From: Globodera rostochiensis
Taxonomy: Eukaryota > Nematoda > Chromadorea > Rhabditida > Heteroderidae
DNA length: 64,000 nt
NCBI GenBank assembly: GCA_018350325.1
Contig: JAEVLN010000006.1
Span: 2,184,693 to 2,248,692, forward strand
Direction of reading: 5' to 3'
Shown: one piece after another, positions 45,936 to 58,900 of the stretch
Layout of the letters: the number at the start of each line of letters is the position of its first letter
Position numbering within the stretch: position 1 is the stretch's first letter
Program-made: the position numbers and the translations under genes
Notes under the pieces: model-generated
The model's database searches: none
Told to the model about the DNA's origin: nothing
What the model saw: the letters and a program-made list of their open reading frames with translations, nothing else

Positions 45936-47427
45936 GAGAACAGGTGTCATTTTACAAGAATTTTTAATTATATTTTTTTATTTTTCAACTATCAATTTTA
46001 TTTACATATTTATTTTTTGCTTAAATTGCATGAATTTAAAAAAATAAATCTCAATTTAAAAATTTTAGAAAAAATCTAAATTGAAGTAGCCCGGGTTTGG
46101 CCCTGCCATAACTTTGTATATTTCCATCTAAACATTTATAAATAACGGAATTTTGTGGTTTAAAAAAGCAACAATTTTCAATGATTCAGTCCATTTTCGC
46201 GATTTGAATTTCCCTCCAAATCAATTCTTCTTTCTCTTTTTAGGCTCACTCGGACCTTCATTTGCGTCAAGCAGTCTGAAAATAGAAGGAAATGGGGGGC
46301 GTGCGTGAAATCCCTGGGGGGGGGGAAGAATGTTAATGACGGACAGACCTCAACTCGTTACCCTTATTAAGCTATGCTATAGGACAATCCCTTAAAAAGT
46401 TATGGCCAGAAAAAGCTTTTTTGTCCACAATTGGCCATAGTTTTTTTTGAGAATTGTCCAATCGCTTAGCTTTTGCTTGCTAATAGCCTTCTCCTTTTTC
46501 AAGGTGCTGATCACGAGTCTGACAATATTTTAAAATCTGAAAACATCTAAGATTTTGAAAATCTATGATTTGTTATTATTATTTTTACCATTAATCACCC
46601 AAAACCGATGTATAGGTTTTCTTAGGTGCTGAAAACGATGGAACAAGCAAAATTTTAGCGGGCTCGACCTTTAAACCGGTTTTTGAACCAACTCTAATTT
46701 TGAAAAACCATAAGGGGACCTTTTTGGTCAAAAGTTCGTTAGGCTTAGGCCTAAGCCACCCTGAGATGAACCCCTAAGCTCTGGACGGCTTAGGTCCGGA
46801 ATTTAAAATATTTCGTTGTAAGAGATACATACTTTTTCGGGTCAAAAAAATCTTGGCACTGAAACATCGCATTTATAATGGGCTCTGAACCGTGGGCACT
46901 GAACCGATCGCCGCCGTGAAAAGGGGGGCAATACTAAAGAATGGGGATCCCTAATTCATACTTTGTTATTTGAGCTAAAAATTTATATCCGGGGGGTTTC
47001 AGGGGTGCTGATTGATCACGAATCTGACCTTATATTTTGTCTAAGAATTATCATCAATTATTAGATTTTGGTAATAGACCTTATTTTCAAAAAAAAAATC
47101 TTTTTTTTTTTTTTTGCAAAAACAAACAATCAAACGAATTAATTTGGCTTTTTAGATATCACGAATTCTACGCATCAGAAAACCCCGGAAAAATTTTCAA
47201 TTTTCCAACGACTGTATAAAATGTTTTTATTTTTTGAGAAAAAATTAGTCATCCCCATTCTTAAGGATTGCCAGGGGGGAACGAGTTAGCCGGGAGCGAG
47301 TTGGGGTTTTACCGTAATGACTTAGGGCCGAAGCCGAACTTCGTGTTTGGGCAAAGTTTATGGCATTATGTTTTTTTAAAACACAAAAGATTCAAAAATT
47401 TATTTATGTAGCAAAGGAAAAAAAAAC
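45936..47427. other. Repeat-rich gap
   Basis: No exon recognised. It includes GGCTTAGGCCTAAGCC-type palindromes at 46735-46795, homopolymer runs at 46315 and 47085-47115, and a hairpin-like stretch near 46380-46480. Nothing else supported. Confidence 0.5.
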
Positions 47428-47435
47428 CCTATGGG

Positions 47436-47636
47436 CAGAGTTGGTCGGGACCGGGATTTTTGGGAAAAACCGGGACCGGGATTTTTGGCAAAAACCGGGA
47501 CCGGGATTGACCGGGACCGTGAAAGCCGGGATCGGGACCAGCATGTTGAACCGGGAACGGGATTTCGCCTTTTGAAAAACCGGGACTCAAAAAACCGGGA
47601 ATTTCCCGACCGGGATCCCGGTCCTGACCAACTCTA
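47436..47636. mobile_element. Palindromic-word element, GGGACCGGGATT family
   Basis: Terminal inverted repeat CAGAGTTGGTC / GACCAACTCTA and an exact 8-bp target duplication CCTATGGG (47428-47435 and 47637-47644). The interior is repeated ACCGGGATTTTTGG and CGGGACCG words. It lies immediately beyond the 3' end of the intact F-box gene. Confidence 0.9.
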
Positions 47637-47676
47637 CCTATGGGAAGAGAAAATTTGCCCTTCTCATTTCGCCCCA

Positions 47677-50600
47677 TTACCTGTCGTTGAAGTGAATCGC
47701 CATGCAATTCCACGAATTCCATTCAAGCGCCGCCTTTTCCCAATTGGCCCATTTCGCTTCGTCGCGCTCAATTGGACAACGAACCAACAGCCAATTGTTT
47801 TTGTAAAAGTGCCGAAACACCAATTGCTCGCCCGTCAAATTGTTTTTCAGTTCGAATGGCACAATGTCAGCAGAAGAAAAATGCCAAAAATTGATGATAA
47901 AATTAAGCGAAACAACTGCAGTGACAAAAGCCTAAAATGCAATAAAGTATTAAAAATCGGAAAATGCATGTAAAATTCTAAATTACATTTTTGAGTCCTT
48001 CCAACGCTCGCAAACAACAAACGCATCCCAACACTTTTGGACGTCCATCCCCGCGGGGCGTGTGCAACCATTTGGCCAAAGCTTGGCCAGAAGAAGCGCC
48101 GGCACTGTCATCGGCCGGGAACTCGGGAGAAAGATACTCGGAAGTGATCGCTCGAAGTTTTGGGCAATCGCCGAGAACGGTGGGCGAGATTCGGCGCAAA
48201 CGGTCGAGAGTGGCGGAAGACAAATCATCAAAGGCGCAAATTTTGTCATTGATCAAAGGCCAAATTTGGTGACAAATGATTTCCCAGCTGCGCTTTTGGT
48301 TGTCAGCTGTTCTAATAGAAAGATTGATGCCTTTGAAGTCGAAAAGTTGGCCAATTCTTTGGAAAAATTCGATGACACTTTGGTCGATGTACCTAAAAGT
48401 TTACTACAGGAAAATCTAATAATTCAAATAAGGGTTGGACGGGACTGTCGGGATTTTTGGAAAAATCGGGAAACGGGACTAGTTTTGCTAAATAATTAAT
48501 AGGCGAAAAAGTGCCAAAACCCCAAAATAGTTTTTTTAAGTTACGAATAGTGACGTTAAAACGAAAAATTTTCAACTAAAAAACATGTTTATCGTGCATA
48601 ACTCGTCAAAACGAAGCTGCAGAAAAAATAGTAAATAACTAAAAATCCCCACCCTAATTATAAGGGCATTATTTTAAAGGAATTTTTAAAAACCGGGACC
48701 AAAATTTCAGTACCAAAATTGAAAAAATAGACCCTTTCAGTACTGGTCCCGGTCCCGTCCAACCCTAATTTAAATGCTTAGAAATGACCATATTTGAAGG
48801 TTTTTGAAGCCAATCACTTTGCCTGGCGGCGCTTTTTGCGGAATTGGCAGCCGACGCTCCAATTTATAGCCCCAGTGAAAGGTTTTGACAATTTCGGCGC
48901 CATTTCCGTCAGTTGCACGACGAATTTCCAAAAAACCCAACGACCATTCGTTCAATTTGAAATGCGCGTCCACCAAAAAGTCAAATCGATCGCTGATCAA
49001 TGCAACTTTCAGTCCGAGCACAAAAGGGTCACAGAATTTGAAAACTTCGAACAGAACGTCGTTGCAAATGAAACTGAAAATTCGGGGAGGATGAAATGAG
49101 ATGAATATGGGTGCCGCAAATTTGAGTTGGTCGGGATCGGGATTGCTGGTAAAAACCGGGAGCGGGATCGCGAAAGGCAGGATCGGGACCAGCATGTTGA
49201 ACCGGGACTGGGATTTTGACTTTTCAAAAACCGGGATCGGGATTAGGTAACCGGGATTGAAAATGGGAAAGTAATTGTCAATGGTAAATAAATTTTTCTT
49301 TTTACTAAAAATATCTTCCTCGTTGCCTTCATATACAATTCCCGTGAGGGCGGAGGGATTCCCCTGAGCCCGTAGAACAGGGGTCCAGGGCCTATAGGTC
49401 AAAATTCAAAATTTTCTCGGCGGCGCCTATCGGCACCGCCGACCCACGCGCGCCCCCAAAAAAAACAAAATTCGCAAAAAAATTTGCATATTGAAAATCG
49501 ACAAAATTTCCTAAATTTTTAGAAATTTCAACAATGTTAAAAAAAATTTCAAAAAATGTACTGAAAATTGAACTTTTTTAGCACAAAATTGCTTGGATTT
49601 TCGTTAATTTTGCCGATTATCGATTTTCAAAAATACAATTTTACTTTTTTGAAGTTTTTTAGGAATGGGAATGACATTTTGGACATTTTTTAAGCAGAAA
49701 ATTCAAAAAAGAATGGGAAAAAGGTGACCGATCGTTTGGGCAGTGGATCCTTTGGCAGTGACTTTTTTTGCAAAAATTAATTAATCAGTCAATTAACTTT
49801 TAAATATTTTTTTGTATAAAAAAACTTTTAGTTGGTTTATTATTTTTTAAATTCTAAGATATGAATAGTAGTGACTCAGAGGAAAGCTTTATTGAAGGTG
49901 AAGTCGTTTCTGAATCAGAAGAAGGAGAGTTTCATTCCGATCAGGAGGAGAATCCAATGGAGGCACCCCATCAATCAATTTAAAGTTCTTTGAGGTAATT
50001 TCAAAAAAAGGCAAAAGCCTTCTAACTCGAGAAGGCTTCGATTATCAGTTTGAAGCGGACAGCAAAGTTGAAGACAACATACAGTATTGGAAATGTGCAA
50101 AAGTTAATTAATTAAAGTATTATAACTTATTTTTTATTAAAGAGGGTTGCTGGTTCACATTGTCCCGGACGCATCCATGTAATTGGCCAATGGCACAATC
50201 GGGGCGATAATAGATATAAGCTCGGACGAATTGTGAACGCAAATCATAGGCACCGCGCCGATTTAGAGAGAAAGCATTAATTTTCCCTTATAACTTACAA
50301 ACAACTTGTACTCAAAAAATTAATTTTTTAAATTATATTTCACTGCCCAAAGGATCACTGCCCAATCGATCCACTGCCCAAAGGATCCACTGCCCAAAGG
50401 ATAGGGAACCGGGAAAAATGCTTGAAAATTAACAAATTTGGCCAACTGTCTAGAGATTATTCAAAATTTAACAAAAATTCTTCAAAAAGCTCCAAAAATC
50501 TCAAATAAAGGACAAAAAAGGGCTTGTATCCCAAATAAAGTACAAATCTTTAAAAAAAGGACATTTAAAATTTAAATGATTGGGATACCCCAAAAAAAGA

Positions 50601-50702
50601 CAAATCTTTAAAAAAAAGAACAGATACGACCTCTGCCGTAGAATAAGGCAAAACTCACATTTCTTTCAATTGTTTCTCCACTTTCTTCGGATTGTCCGAC
50701 AT
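47677..50702 (-). CDS. F-box-like protein, cyst-nematode family, intact, 329 aa
   Basis: Minus-strand exons 50659-50702, 48789-49073, 47987-48392, 47677-47931; 990 nt, all phases consistent. The start [14 protein letters not shown] is followed by [18 protein letters not shown] (F-box-like helix region), [46 protein letters not shown], then [64 protein letters not shown] and the C-terminal [13 protein letters not shown] ... [15 protein letters not shown] signature. I recognise this set from cyst-nematode proteins annotated as F-box. Likely role: adaptor of an SCF ubiquitin ligase (inference). A possible extra donor (GACAG before GTAATGG at about 47680) could extend the tail. Introns 1 and 2 are filled with mobile elements. 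The plus-strand sister at 41340-42884 is decayed. Confidence 0.8.
48430..48767. mobile_element. Palindromic-word element in F-box intron 2
   Basis: The ends AAGGGTTGGACGGGACTG and CCGGTCCCGTCCAACCCTA are complementary; flanks ATTCAAAT and ATTTAAAT differ at one of eight bases. The interior is less repetitive and AT-rich between GGGAC-rich ends. It makes up most of intron 2 of the intact F-box gene. Confidence 0.8.
49120..49260. mobile_element. GGGATCGGGATT element in F-box intron 1
   Basis: Starts GAGTTGGTCGGGATCGGGAT and repeats ACCGGGAGCGGGATC, GGGACCAGCATGTTGAACCG. The latter segment is shared with 47436-47636, so the two are close relatives. The right end is unclear. Confidence 0.6.
49730..50402. 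mobile_element. Inverted-repeat element carrying FLYWCH remnant
   Basis: The left end TTTGGGCAGTGGATCCTTTG is answered on the right by tandem CCACTGCCCAAAGGATC words (50342-50400). Between them lies a coding-like, unique stretch with a FLYWCH finger (49861-50280). It is nested in intron 1 of the intact F-box gene, in the opposite orientation to that gene. Confidence 0.65.
49861..50280 (+). pseudogene. FLYWCH zinc-finger gene remnant
   Basis: ATG at 49861 opens an acidic stretch ([20 protein letters not shown]) that meets a TAA at 49981. In the next frame, from about 49980, it continues [20 protein letters not shown] then DYQFEADSK and QYWKCAK, to a donor at 50103. After a 40-nt intron (acceptor ending 50142) it reads [13 protein letters not shown] ... 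[13 protein letters not shown] and a TAA at 50278-50280. F-x(2-3)-KGK..L...G...Y, YWKC, a second Cys and HRH make a FLYWCH-type finger. Family knowledge: DNA-binding finger found in transcription factors and alongside Mutator-type transposases. The frame offset near 49980 suggests a one- or two-base indel, so probably a pseudogene; a missed splice is possible. Confidence 0.65.
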
Positions 50703-53700
50703 TTTTTGTTGTTGCAAATCCAAATAATTTTTTGTTCCAATGAGCTAAAAACTAAAGATTAAGGCACTTATGCAAATGAGTAGGGCGGCAAAAAATATGC
50801 GCATAAATTTGTCCATTCAATATTTTTCCCCAAATCACGAAAAAGTCAATTTTTAGGGGTGCATTTTTTGAAAATTTTAAATCATTTTTTTGGGGTTATT
50901 TTTTGAAAATGTTGAAAAAGTCGATCTTTAGGGGTCTATTTTTCATTTTTATTGCATTTTTGTTGAGGGATTTTTGAAACTATCGACATATGGATAAAAA
51001 TGGCGAAAATGCCAAAATATGCACATAAATCGTGAATTGAATTTTTGATGGAATTTGCTTAAAAAATTGGTCAAAAACTTATGGGCGAAGTGTCTGTGAG
51101 GGCAGCAGACACAAAATCGATAATTTCGTCTGACGAGGCAGAAAAGCGAAACAATTTGCCATTTTATACAGGACTGAATCGTTCAATTGGGAGCAAATGA
51201 CAATTTGTGCCGATTTTGATTTGGAAATACATAATGCCAAATCAAATTTAAAAAATCCTTAATTTAATATCGCTGACCTACGAAACACCGAAGCCACGAA
51301 ACACCGACTAACAAATACCTAAGCCAAAAACGACGAAATTCCGAAAAAAAATAAAATTTTTAAAAGTCGATAAAGAGTTTTTAGGCGTATACAAGGGCGT
51401 AGAATCCGAATCTGACCCCCATTTCGACCAATTCGAACCCCGGACCCGGAGAACAAATTTTCGAAAATTTAAAAAATTTTTAAAATCAATTTTGGGGCTC
51501 AAAATCATTTTTAAAAAGCATGAATTCGGGTCCGGGATTCAGAATTGGGCGAAATGGAGGTCAGATTCGGATTCTACGGGCCAGAAATCCCTTAGAAAAA
51601 CTATTTTAAATTTTCGTAAATTTTGTTGTGATTCTAATTGTTAGGGTTCCACAGCATTCGTTGTGCGTTACTGCGGCCAACAATTTTTTTTTGTCAAGCT
51701 TTGAAAGCCTAGGCAGCAGAAGACGGCACATTTGTCAACTTTTTTCCCTTTTGTTCGTAGCTGCAAGCGCAAGAAACATTCTTGGATTTGATGAATTCCT
51801 CTGTTTTTTCGAAAATCCCTATTTCGCCGTTTTTGCGTTTTTAGACCCTATTTTGGCACTTTTGCCCAAAATTTCTTAAGAAAAATGCAACAATTTAGAC
51901 ACTTTTGCTCAAAATTTCTTTATGCAACAATTTAGGCATTTTTCCGAAAATTTCTTAAGAAAAATGCAATAAAAACGAAAAATATCCCATAAAAGTCAAA
52001 ATTTTTTTCAAACTAAAAATGTACCACTAAAAAATGTCTTTTTCTTGGACCAAAAATCCACCCCCAAAGATCGACATTTTCCCTAAAAATTTTTTATTTG
52101 ATATTTTTTGTAAGAGTTTCAAAAACGAAACGGAATTTTTATAAATCTTTGCCAAAAAATGGCCGAAATTGTCCAAATATTTCTAAAAACTAGTGCAAAA
52201 ATCGCATTGTTATTGATTTTTCTGAAAAAATCACTTTTTATTTGATATAATATGTATCAGGGATGGGAACCGCTACCGCAACCGCGCGGTAATTACTAGG
52301 GACCGGATTTTTAGGGTTTTACATTTTTTTTTGCGGATAGGGTTTGATGAGAGTAGCCCAGAAATAGCATTCATTTCAAAATTTAGCGACTTTTTAAATC
52401 CCAAATCCCTATTTCGCGCCGTTTTTGCGTTTTTAATCCCTATTTTGGCACTTTTTCCCGAAAGTTTAAGAAAAAAAAAATGCAATTTTTAGGCATTTTT
52501 CCGAAAATTTCTTAAGAAAAATACAATAAAAACGAAAAATATCCCATAAAAGTCAAAATTTTTTTCAAACTAAAAATGCACCCCTAAAAAATAACTTTTT
52601 CTTGGACCAACAATGTGTCCCTAAAGATCTGTATTTTCCAAAAAAATTTACTTTTGATTATTTCTTATAAAGTTTCAAAAACATGTGAAAAATATTAATT
52701 TACAATTTTGAAGGTTTTTACGCATAAATTGACTGGATTTGGTTAGTTTTAGTACATTTTTTAGTCCCTATTTTGCCACTTTTTGAGGTTTTAGTCCCTA
52801 TTATATGCGCTTATTTCACGTTTTTTAGTCCCTAAAAATCCGCTCTCTATTAATATCTGTTGGAAAACGTAACGTTTTTCCCTATAATTTTGTGGGTTTC
52901 ACCAATACCTTGGCTAAGTGGTTAAGCTGTGTCGCAATTTTATTGCTCGAGCGGTTCTACTCCCCGAGTGGAAAGTCATTGTATTTTTTTAATTTAATAA
53001 TTAGTCTTTTTATTGATTCTTAGTCGGAAAACAAAAACATCTCTCAAAACCCCATATAAAACGGCGATTTTTTTTTTGCAAATTCAATAAACCCCAAAAA
53101 TATATTCCAAAAAAAATTGAGGGTTATCGAGGTCGCTGAATATGACATCAGATTTAATCATCTAATCTACCTATTCAACATCTATAAAATGGCTTTTTCT
53201 TTGACCAAAAATCACTTTCCAAGACCTACATTTTCCCTAAAAATTTTTTTAGTTGATATTTTTTATAAAATTTTCAAAAACATCGAAAAATAGTACATTT
53301 TCTATTGAGAGAAACATTAATAAAAAGTGAAGGTTTTTACGCAAAATTTGACTGGATTTGGTCAGTTTTTCACATTTTTAATCAATATTTTGGCACTTTT
53401 TGGGGTTTTGGTCAAAACGAACAATTGGGCAAAAGTGCCTAAATAGGGTCTAAAAACGCAAAAACGGCGAAATAGGGATTTATTCTCAAAAAAGCCGAAA
53501 TAGGGATTTTCAGGGACTAAAAAGTGCTCTAATTCAAAAATTTTTCGAAATGAATGCTATTTCTGGGTTTCTTCATCAAACCCTGTTAGCAAAAAAAAAA
53601 AATAGGTTAAACCCTAAAAATCCGCTCTCTAATCATTACATATATGTGCTTAATATTTGAAAAGGTGAATCTAAAAGTTAGTTTTTAATCTATAAAATTA

Positions 53701-53799
53701 ACGCAAACTGCGCTATTTTTCGAGAATTGCAAAATTAGGGATTTTGTCCGCTTTTGGCTTAATAGGGATTTTGACCGTTAGGGATTTTGTCCTGACACG
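50703..53799. repeat. Dispersed degenerate-repeat region
   Basis: No exon recognised. 51340-51600 (AATTCGGGTCCGGGATTCAG, CGAATCTGACC words, ending near ACGAAACACCGA) recurs at 60030-60300. 51790-52080, 52297-52853 and 53200-53640 are made of CCTATTTTGGCACTTTT, TTTCTTAAGAAAAATGCAAT and AAAAATCCGCTCTC words. The last of these is the end of a family whose other end reads AGGGACCGGATTTTTAGGG. A stretch at 52910-52975 (CTTGGCTAAGTGGTTAAGC) resembles a tRNA D-arm but does not fold as a tRNA. Confidence 0.55.
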
Positions 53800-55840
53800 A
53801 AAAAAATTGTGTAATTTATTCCTTGCCATTCGCCGACCGAAATTTGAATTTTTTTTATTTGATTGGCGAAAATTGGAGCGAATGTTGCGCTTTGGCGATT
53901 TTTTAGGCTTTTTGAACGTTGCCGCCTTTCCCCCGCCCGCATTTTCTTCATTTCTCAGAGACCAATTGGTTGGTTACGTGTAAAGCGATTGGAATTGAAT
54001 ATTTGGGGGGGGGGGGATCTTTAAGATTTAAAATGTCCTTTTTTTAAAGATTCGTCCTTTATTTAGGCTACCCGTCCTTTTTTGTCCTTTATTTGAGATT
54101 TTGAAGAATTTTCGTTTAAATTCGAATAATTTTTTTTAAGATTTAAAATGTCCTTTTTTAAAGATTCGTCCTTTATTTAGGCTACCCGTCCTTTTTTGTC
54201 CTTTATTTGATTTTGAAGAATTTCATGGAATAATTTTTTTTAACCAGATTCTAAAATTTTGGAGCAATTTTTCTTAACAAAATTGACTTAAAAATTCAAA
54301 ATTTCCTCGCCTGTTTTCATCCGAAAAACCACTTGCGAAAACCCCGAAAAAAAGTCCGCAATTTCAATCAAATCCGCAACAGCGTGCAGCTTTGCTGACC
54401 CGGGTCCCAAGGAAATTCCAATATGAACGGGCTCTAATTACAACAAATGTTCTCTTTGAATACGCACATTTTATTTACTTCGCAATTCTTCAACCCTTTT
54501 TTGAAACGGGGTATCAAAAAATATACACCTATTTTTGAATTATTCATTTGTTAAAAATGAAATTTTTAATTCCCTAAATTAAACGAACAACACATTTATT
54601 TGCTTGTACCTATTTTGAATTATTTATTTGTTAAAAATGAAATGTTTTAATTTGTTGTTAGCCTTAAATTAAACGAACAACACATTTATTTGCTTGTACC
54701 TATTTTGAATTATTTATTTGTTAAAAATGAAATTTTTAATTTGTTGTTAGCCCTAAATTGTTTGCATGAACGAACAACAACATACATTTATTTTTGCTTG
54801 ATTGTGCATTGAATTTGGATTTTGCTGGCGTTCGCAACAAGATGAAGCAGCAGCAGCAGCAGACGAGAAACAAATCAAATTTACTTTTGCTGATTGATGC
54901 TGCTGTCTGTGACTATCATCATTATCGTCGCCGCAATTTTGCTGCATAAAAACCTCCCCAGACACATAACATAATGTAGAAAAAAGCAACAAAAACTCGT
55001 TCCCCCCTCAAGACATTGGGGGGGGGGGGATTTTGTTTATGCGGATTTTTTGTTTAACTATGCACCCATTATATGTATTGCAGTTTTGATATTTGCGTCC
55101 ATATAGTAATAAAGCTTTTGGGGTTTTTTTGGATTTAAAAATTTGCCTATTTTTAACACCAAATTATTGCCCATAAATCTGAATTTTTCAAATTGACCCT
55201 CTGCTGGTCTTCTCGTCCTGCCTTTTCCCCAACGTCCTGTCCCATAATAAAGCTCTTGGGTTTTTTTGAATTTAAAAATTTGCCTATTTTTAGCCCCAAA
55301 TTTTTGTCCATAAATCGCAATTTTTCACATTTTAAACACGCGCGCGCGCGCGCGCGCGTCCATCCTTTCAAATTTTTGACCGAATTTCTCCTCAAAAATT
55401 TTTGTTTTGAAAACTGAAGATGAAACATTTCGCCAACCCACAGGTGGGCGGGAATTTGAATTAAAGTCCTGAACATACCGCGCCCCCACACAAAGGGCCA
55501 CTTGAATCAGTGACCGACCGACCATCTTCTTCACTTTTCACAGCATTTTGCACATCTTCACAACCCTAAATTTATGTCAAAAAGACAAATTTGTTTCTAA
55601 AGCTGCGCCGCGCTCATCAAAACTGTGCCAAAAAAAAAGATCCAATTCTCAAAAAGCCTCTCCATAAAATAAATGTTGTGAGGCTTAAAACCCTTAAAAT
55701 TATTTTTAAAAATTTTGAGATTTTTGAGTGTCAATGAAACGTGCCTATGTCAAAAAGACAAATTGTTTCTAAAGCTGCGCGCTCATCAAAACTGTGCCAA
55801 AAAAAGATTCAATTCTCAAAAAGCCTCTCCATAAAATAAA
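53800..55840 (-). repeat. Inverted duplicate block X, minus copy
   Basis: Reverse counterpart of 43650-45935. It includes (TTTATTTG)-bearing duplicates at 54520-54760, a CG dinucleotide run at 55338-55360 (GC only in part in the plus copy) and a tandem duplication of about 180 bp (55560-55740 and 55745-55918). The second unit ends with the first codons of the acyltransferase gene, so the gene start is itself partly duplicated (TCAATGAAACGTGCC at about 55731). Confidence 0.65.
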
Positions 55841-55904
55841 TTTTGCGAGGCTTAAAACCCATTTATTAAATTATTAAAAAAAATTTTCAGATTTTTGAGT
55901 GCCA

Positions 55905-58900
55905 ATGAAACGTGCCGACATTCAAGGCCTTCGAACTGTGGCCATTTTTGGTGTCATTATCTACCACATTTGGCCCACACATTTTCCTAGCGGCTTTCTT
56001 GGCGTCGACATGTCAGTTTAAATTAATTATTTGCTGATTGTAATTTTGAAAAATTTATATTAAATCAAATTTAAATGAATTTTAAAAATTTTATTTGACC
56101 GCCAATTCGGTCGCCAAATTGTTCTATAAACTGACATACCAATCAAATTGTGCATGAATTTATTAATAGGTAGAGATGAGATTTTTAGGGACTAAAAACC
56201 CCCAAAATAGGGACTAAAAACCCCCAAAATAGGGACTAAAAACCCCCAAAAATAGGGACTAAAAACCCCCAAAATAGGGACTAAAAACCCCCAAAATAGG
56301 GACTAAAAACCCCCAAAATAGGGACTAAAAACCCCCAAAAATAGGGACTAAAAACCCCCAAAAATAGGGACTAAAAACCCCCAAAATAGGGACTAAAAAC
56401 CCCCAAAATAGGGACTAAAAACCCCCCAAAATAGGGACTAAAAACCCCCAAAATAGGGACTAAAAACCCCCAAAATAGGGACTAAAAACCCCCCAAAATA
56501 GGGACTAAAAACCCCAAAAAGTGGCAAAATAGTAATAAAAAAAATGTACTAAAACTGGCATTCAGTCAATTTATGCGTAAAACCTTCAAAATTTGTCAAT
56601 CTTTATTAATTTTTCTCATACAATTGTAAATTTAATATTTTTCACATGTGGAAAATTTTACAAAAAAATAACCTTTTCAGAAAATATCGATCTCTGGGGG
56701 AATGCATTTTTGGTCCAAGAAAAATGTTTTGATTTTAAAGGGGTACATTTTTCTTTTTTTTTGCATTAACTTAAGAAATTTTCGAAAAAATGCCTAAGAA
56801 ATTGCATTTTTCTTATGAAATTTTTGGGAAAAGTACCAAAATATGGACTAAAAACGCGAAGTGGCAGACGTCAGATTTTGAATTTGGCACGTTCAAATTT
56901 TGTTGGGCTAATAATTTGTTTAAATTTTTAAATTTTATTTTTTTTTCAGATTTTTTGTCATTTCTGGACATCTAATGGCCGGATGTCTTACAAAACTTTT
57001 CGGAAATTGCGCGCTCAAACCGAACAAAGCAGCCCTGAACAAATTGGCCCAATTTTACACACGTCGCATTAAGCGTATTGTGCCAATTTATGTTGCCATC
57101 ATTTATGGCACTTTGAGGTAAATGAAAATTTAATAAAATTAAAACAAACAAAAAAAATGTTTTTGAAGTGTTTCCCGGACAATAATGCTCGACTCGGACT
57201 TCCAGAAGGCACGCGTGGACATGTACTGGGCATTGGCATTCATCTCAAATATGCAGTCCGTGTTCGAAAACAACGATTATTTCACGGAGGTAAAAATAAA
57301 AAATTTTGTTTTCGCTCAATTTAAATATTATTTTTTGATTATTAATTAAATTTAAATATATGTACAATTTTTAGATTTTATTAAAATGCTTTAATATTAA
57401 ATCAATTAAGTTGAAGTATCTTTTCGTAATATTAGCAATTTGATTTTGTTTTTAATACAATTTTAATTATGTTGGAGGTAAAAATAAAAAATTTTGTTTA
57501 ATACAGTTTAATTTATGTTTCTTAAATTAATTATTTCATTTAATTATTTTCTTTTGGCAAATTTTAAAATTTATTTTTTGGATCGAATCTTTTGGATCGC
57601 ATTTTTGAAGTTTCTTGTAAGCCAAAAAATTTAATGAATCCTGAAATTAATGTTTCAAGAATTAATACACTGTATAGATAGGTACCCTAAACCCGGGACT
57701 GAAAAGTGCCAATGTCGTAGTGGCGCTGAAAAGGCCGCGTGCCATTTGAGCACAAGCACCTGAAAAGTGTGTACATATAAATATTTTTTGCCAAAACTCG
57801 CACAAACAAAATAATTTCATACCGTAGCAATGGCACAATTGTGATTGACAACCGTAAGATACCGTACTCATTTGCCCCAAGGTGTTCTCCTACCGTCCCT
57901 TTCTGCACTGTTGGTCGATGGGCGTCGAAATGCACTTCTACCTGCTGGTGCCGTTGGTCATGTTTGTCCTGCTCTCACTGCGTGGTGCGCAGCGACGCTT
58001 GCTGCGCTTCGGCTTCTGCTCTACCGTACTCATTTGCTCGGTTACGGTGCAGCAACTGCTCGCTACCGTACTGCCGGCACTGTCGTTTGGTTTCGTCTTT
58101 TGCCGGCTATGGCAATTTTTTGCCGGGATTTTGGTGCATTTTTTGAACGTCGATGAGCAGGATGAAGCGGACAGCGGTGCTCAAGCGGCCGCCCCGACTG
58201 GTTGGCCATATGTCCTGGGACAAAATGACAAAGGTTACAAAAAGGGAATAGATTTTGGACACCTTGACAGGTCAGGGGCGTAGCCAGGAAAAATTTTCGG
58301 GGGGGGGGGGGGGGGGGGGGGGGGGAAAACTCGATTCTTAGGGGTGTATTTTTTCCTTTTTATTGCATTTTTGTTAAGCAATTTTTCCGAAATCATTCAT
58401 TGTACTTGGCATAGTCAGGCCCATTTTTTTAAATTTAATTTACCAAAGTTTTCAAAAATGAGGCTAGCTGCCTCCGAGTTTTGGCATTTTGACTTTTGTG
58501 CCAACATTTGAATTTCTCCAATTTATGCCCTATCAATCATTCATTGTACACGTTTAGCATGTGCTCAGGCCCATCTTTTTAATATAATTTACCTACGTTT
58601 TCATATTTGGCAGAAATTGCAATTTCTGGCAACGCGACGACGGCACTTTCGGCACAAATCAAAGCCAACGCGGTGGTGCCGTGTTCGACCTCACCGCCTC
58701 CGCTGCCCGCCTCGTCCACTGCCTCGCTTATGATCACATCGCCCACATCGTCATCTTCAGCTTGTCAACAAGAAACTGAAGCTAATAAAAGTCCGTTGAT
58801 TATTATGCTAACAATGATTAGCAGGCTAATAATTAGGGTCCGGATTTTCATGTTTTAACATTTTTTTTTGAGAATAGGGAATCATGAGAGAAGCCCAGAA

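Noticed and set aside
47360..47722. Gly/Asp/Pro-rich open frames on both strands
   Set aside because: They lie within the element with CCTATGGG target duplication; composition is that of GGGACC words.
52910..52980. tRNA-like sequence GGCTAAGTGGTTAAGC
   Set aside because: Resembles a D arm, but the rest does not fold as a tRNA and no box B follows at the right distance.
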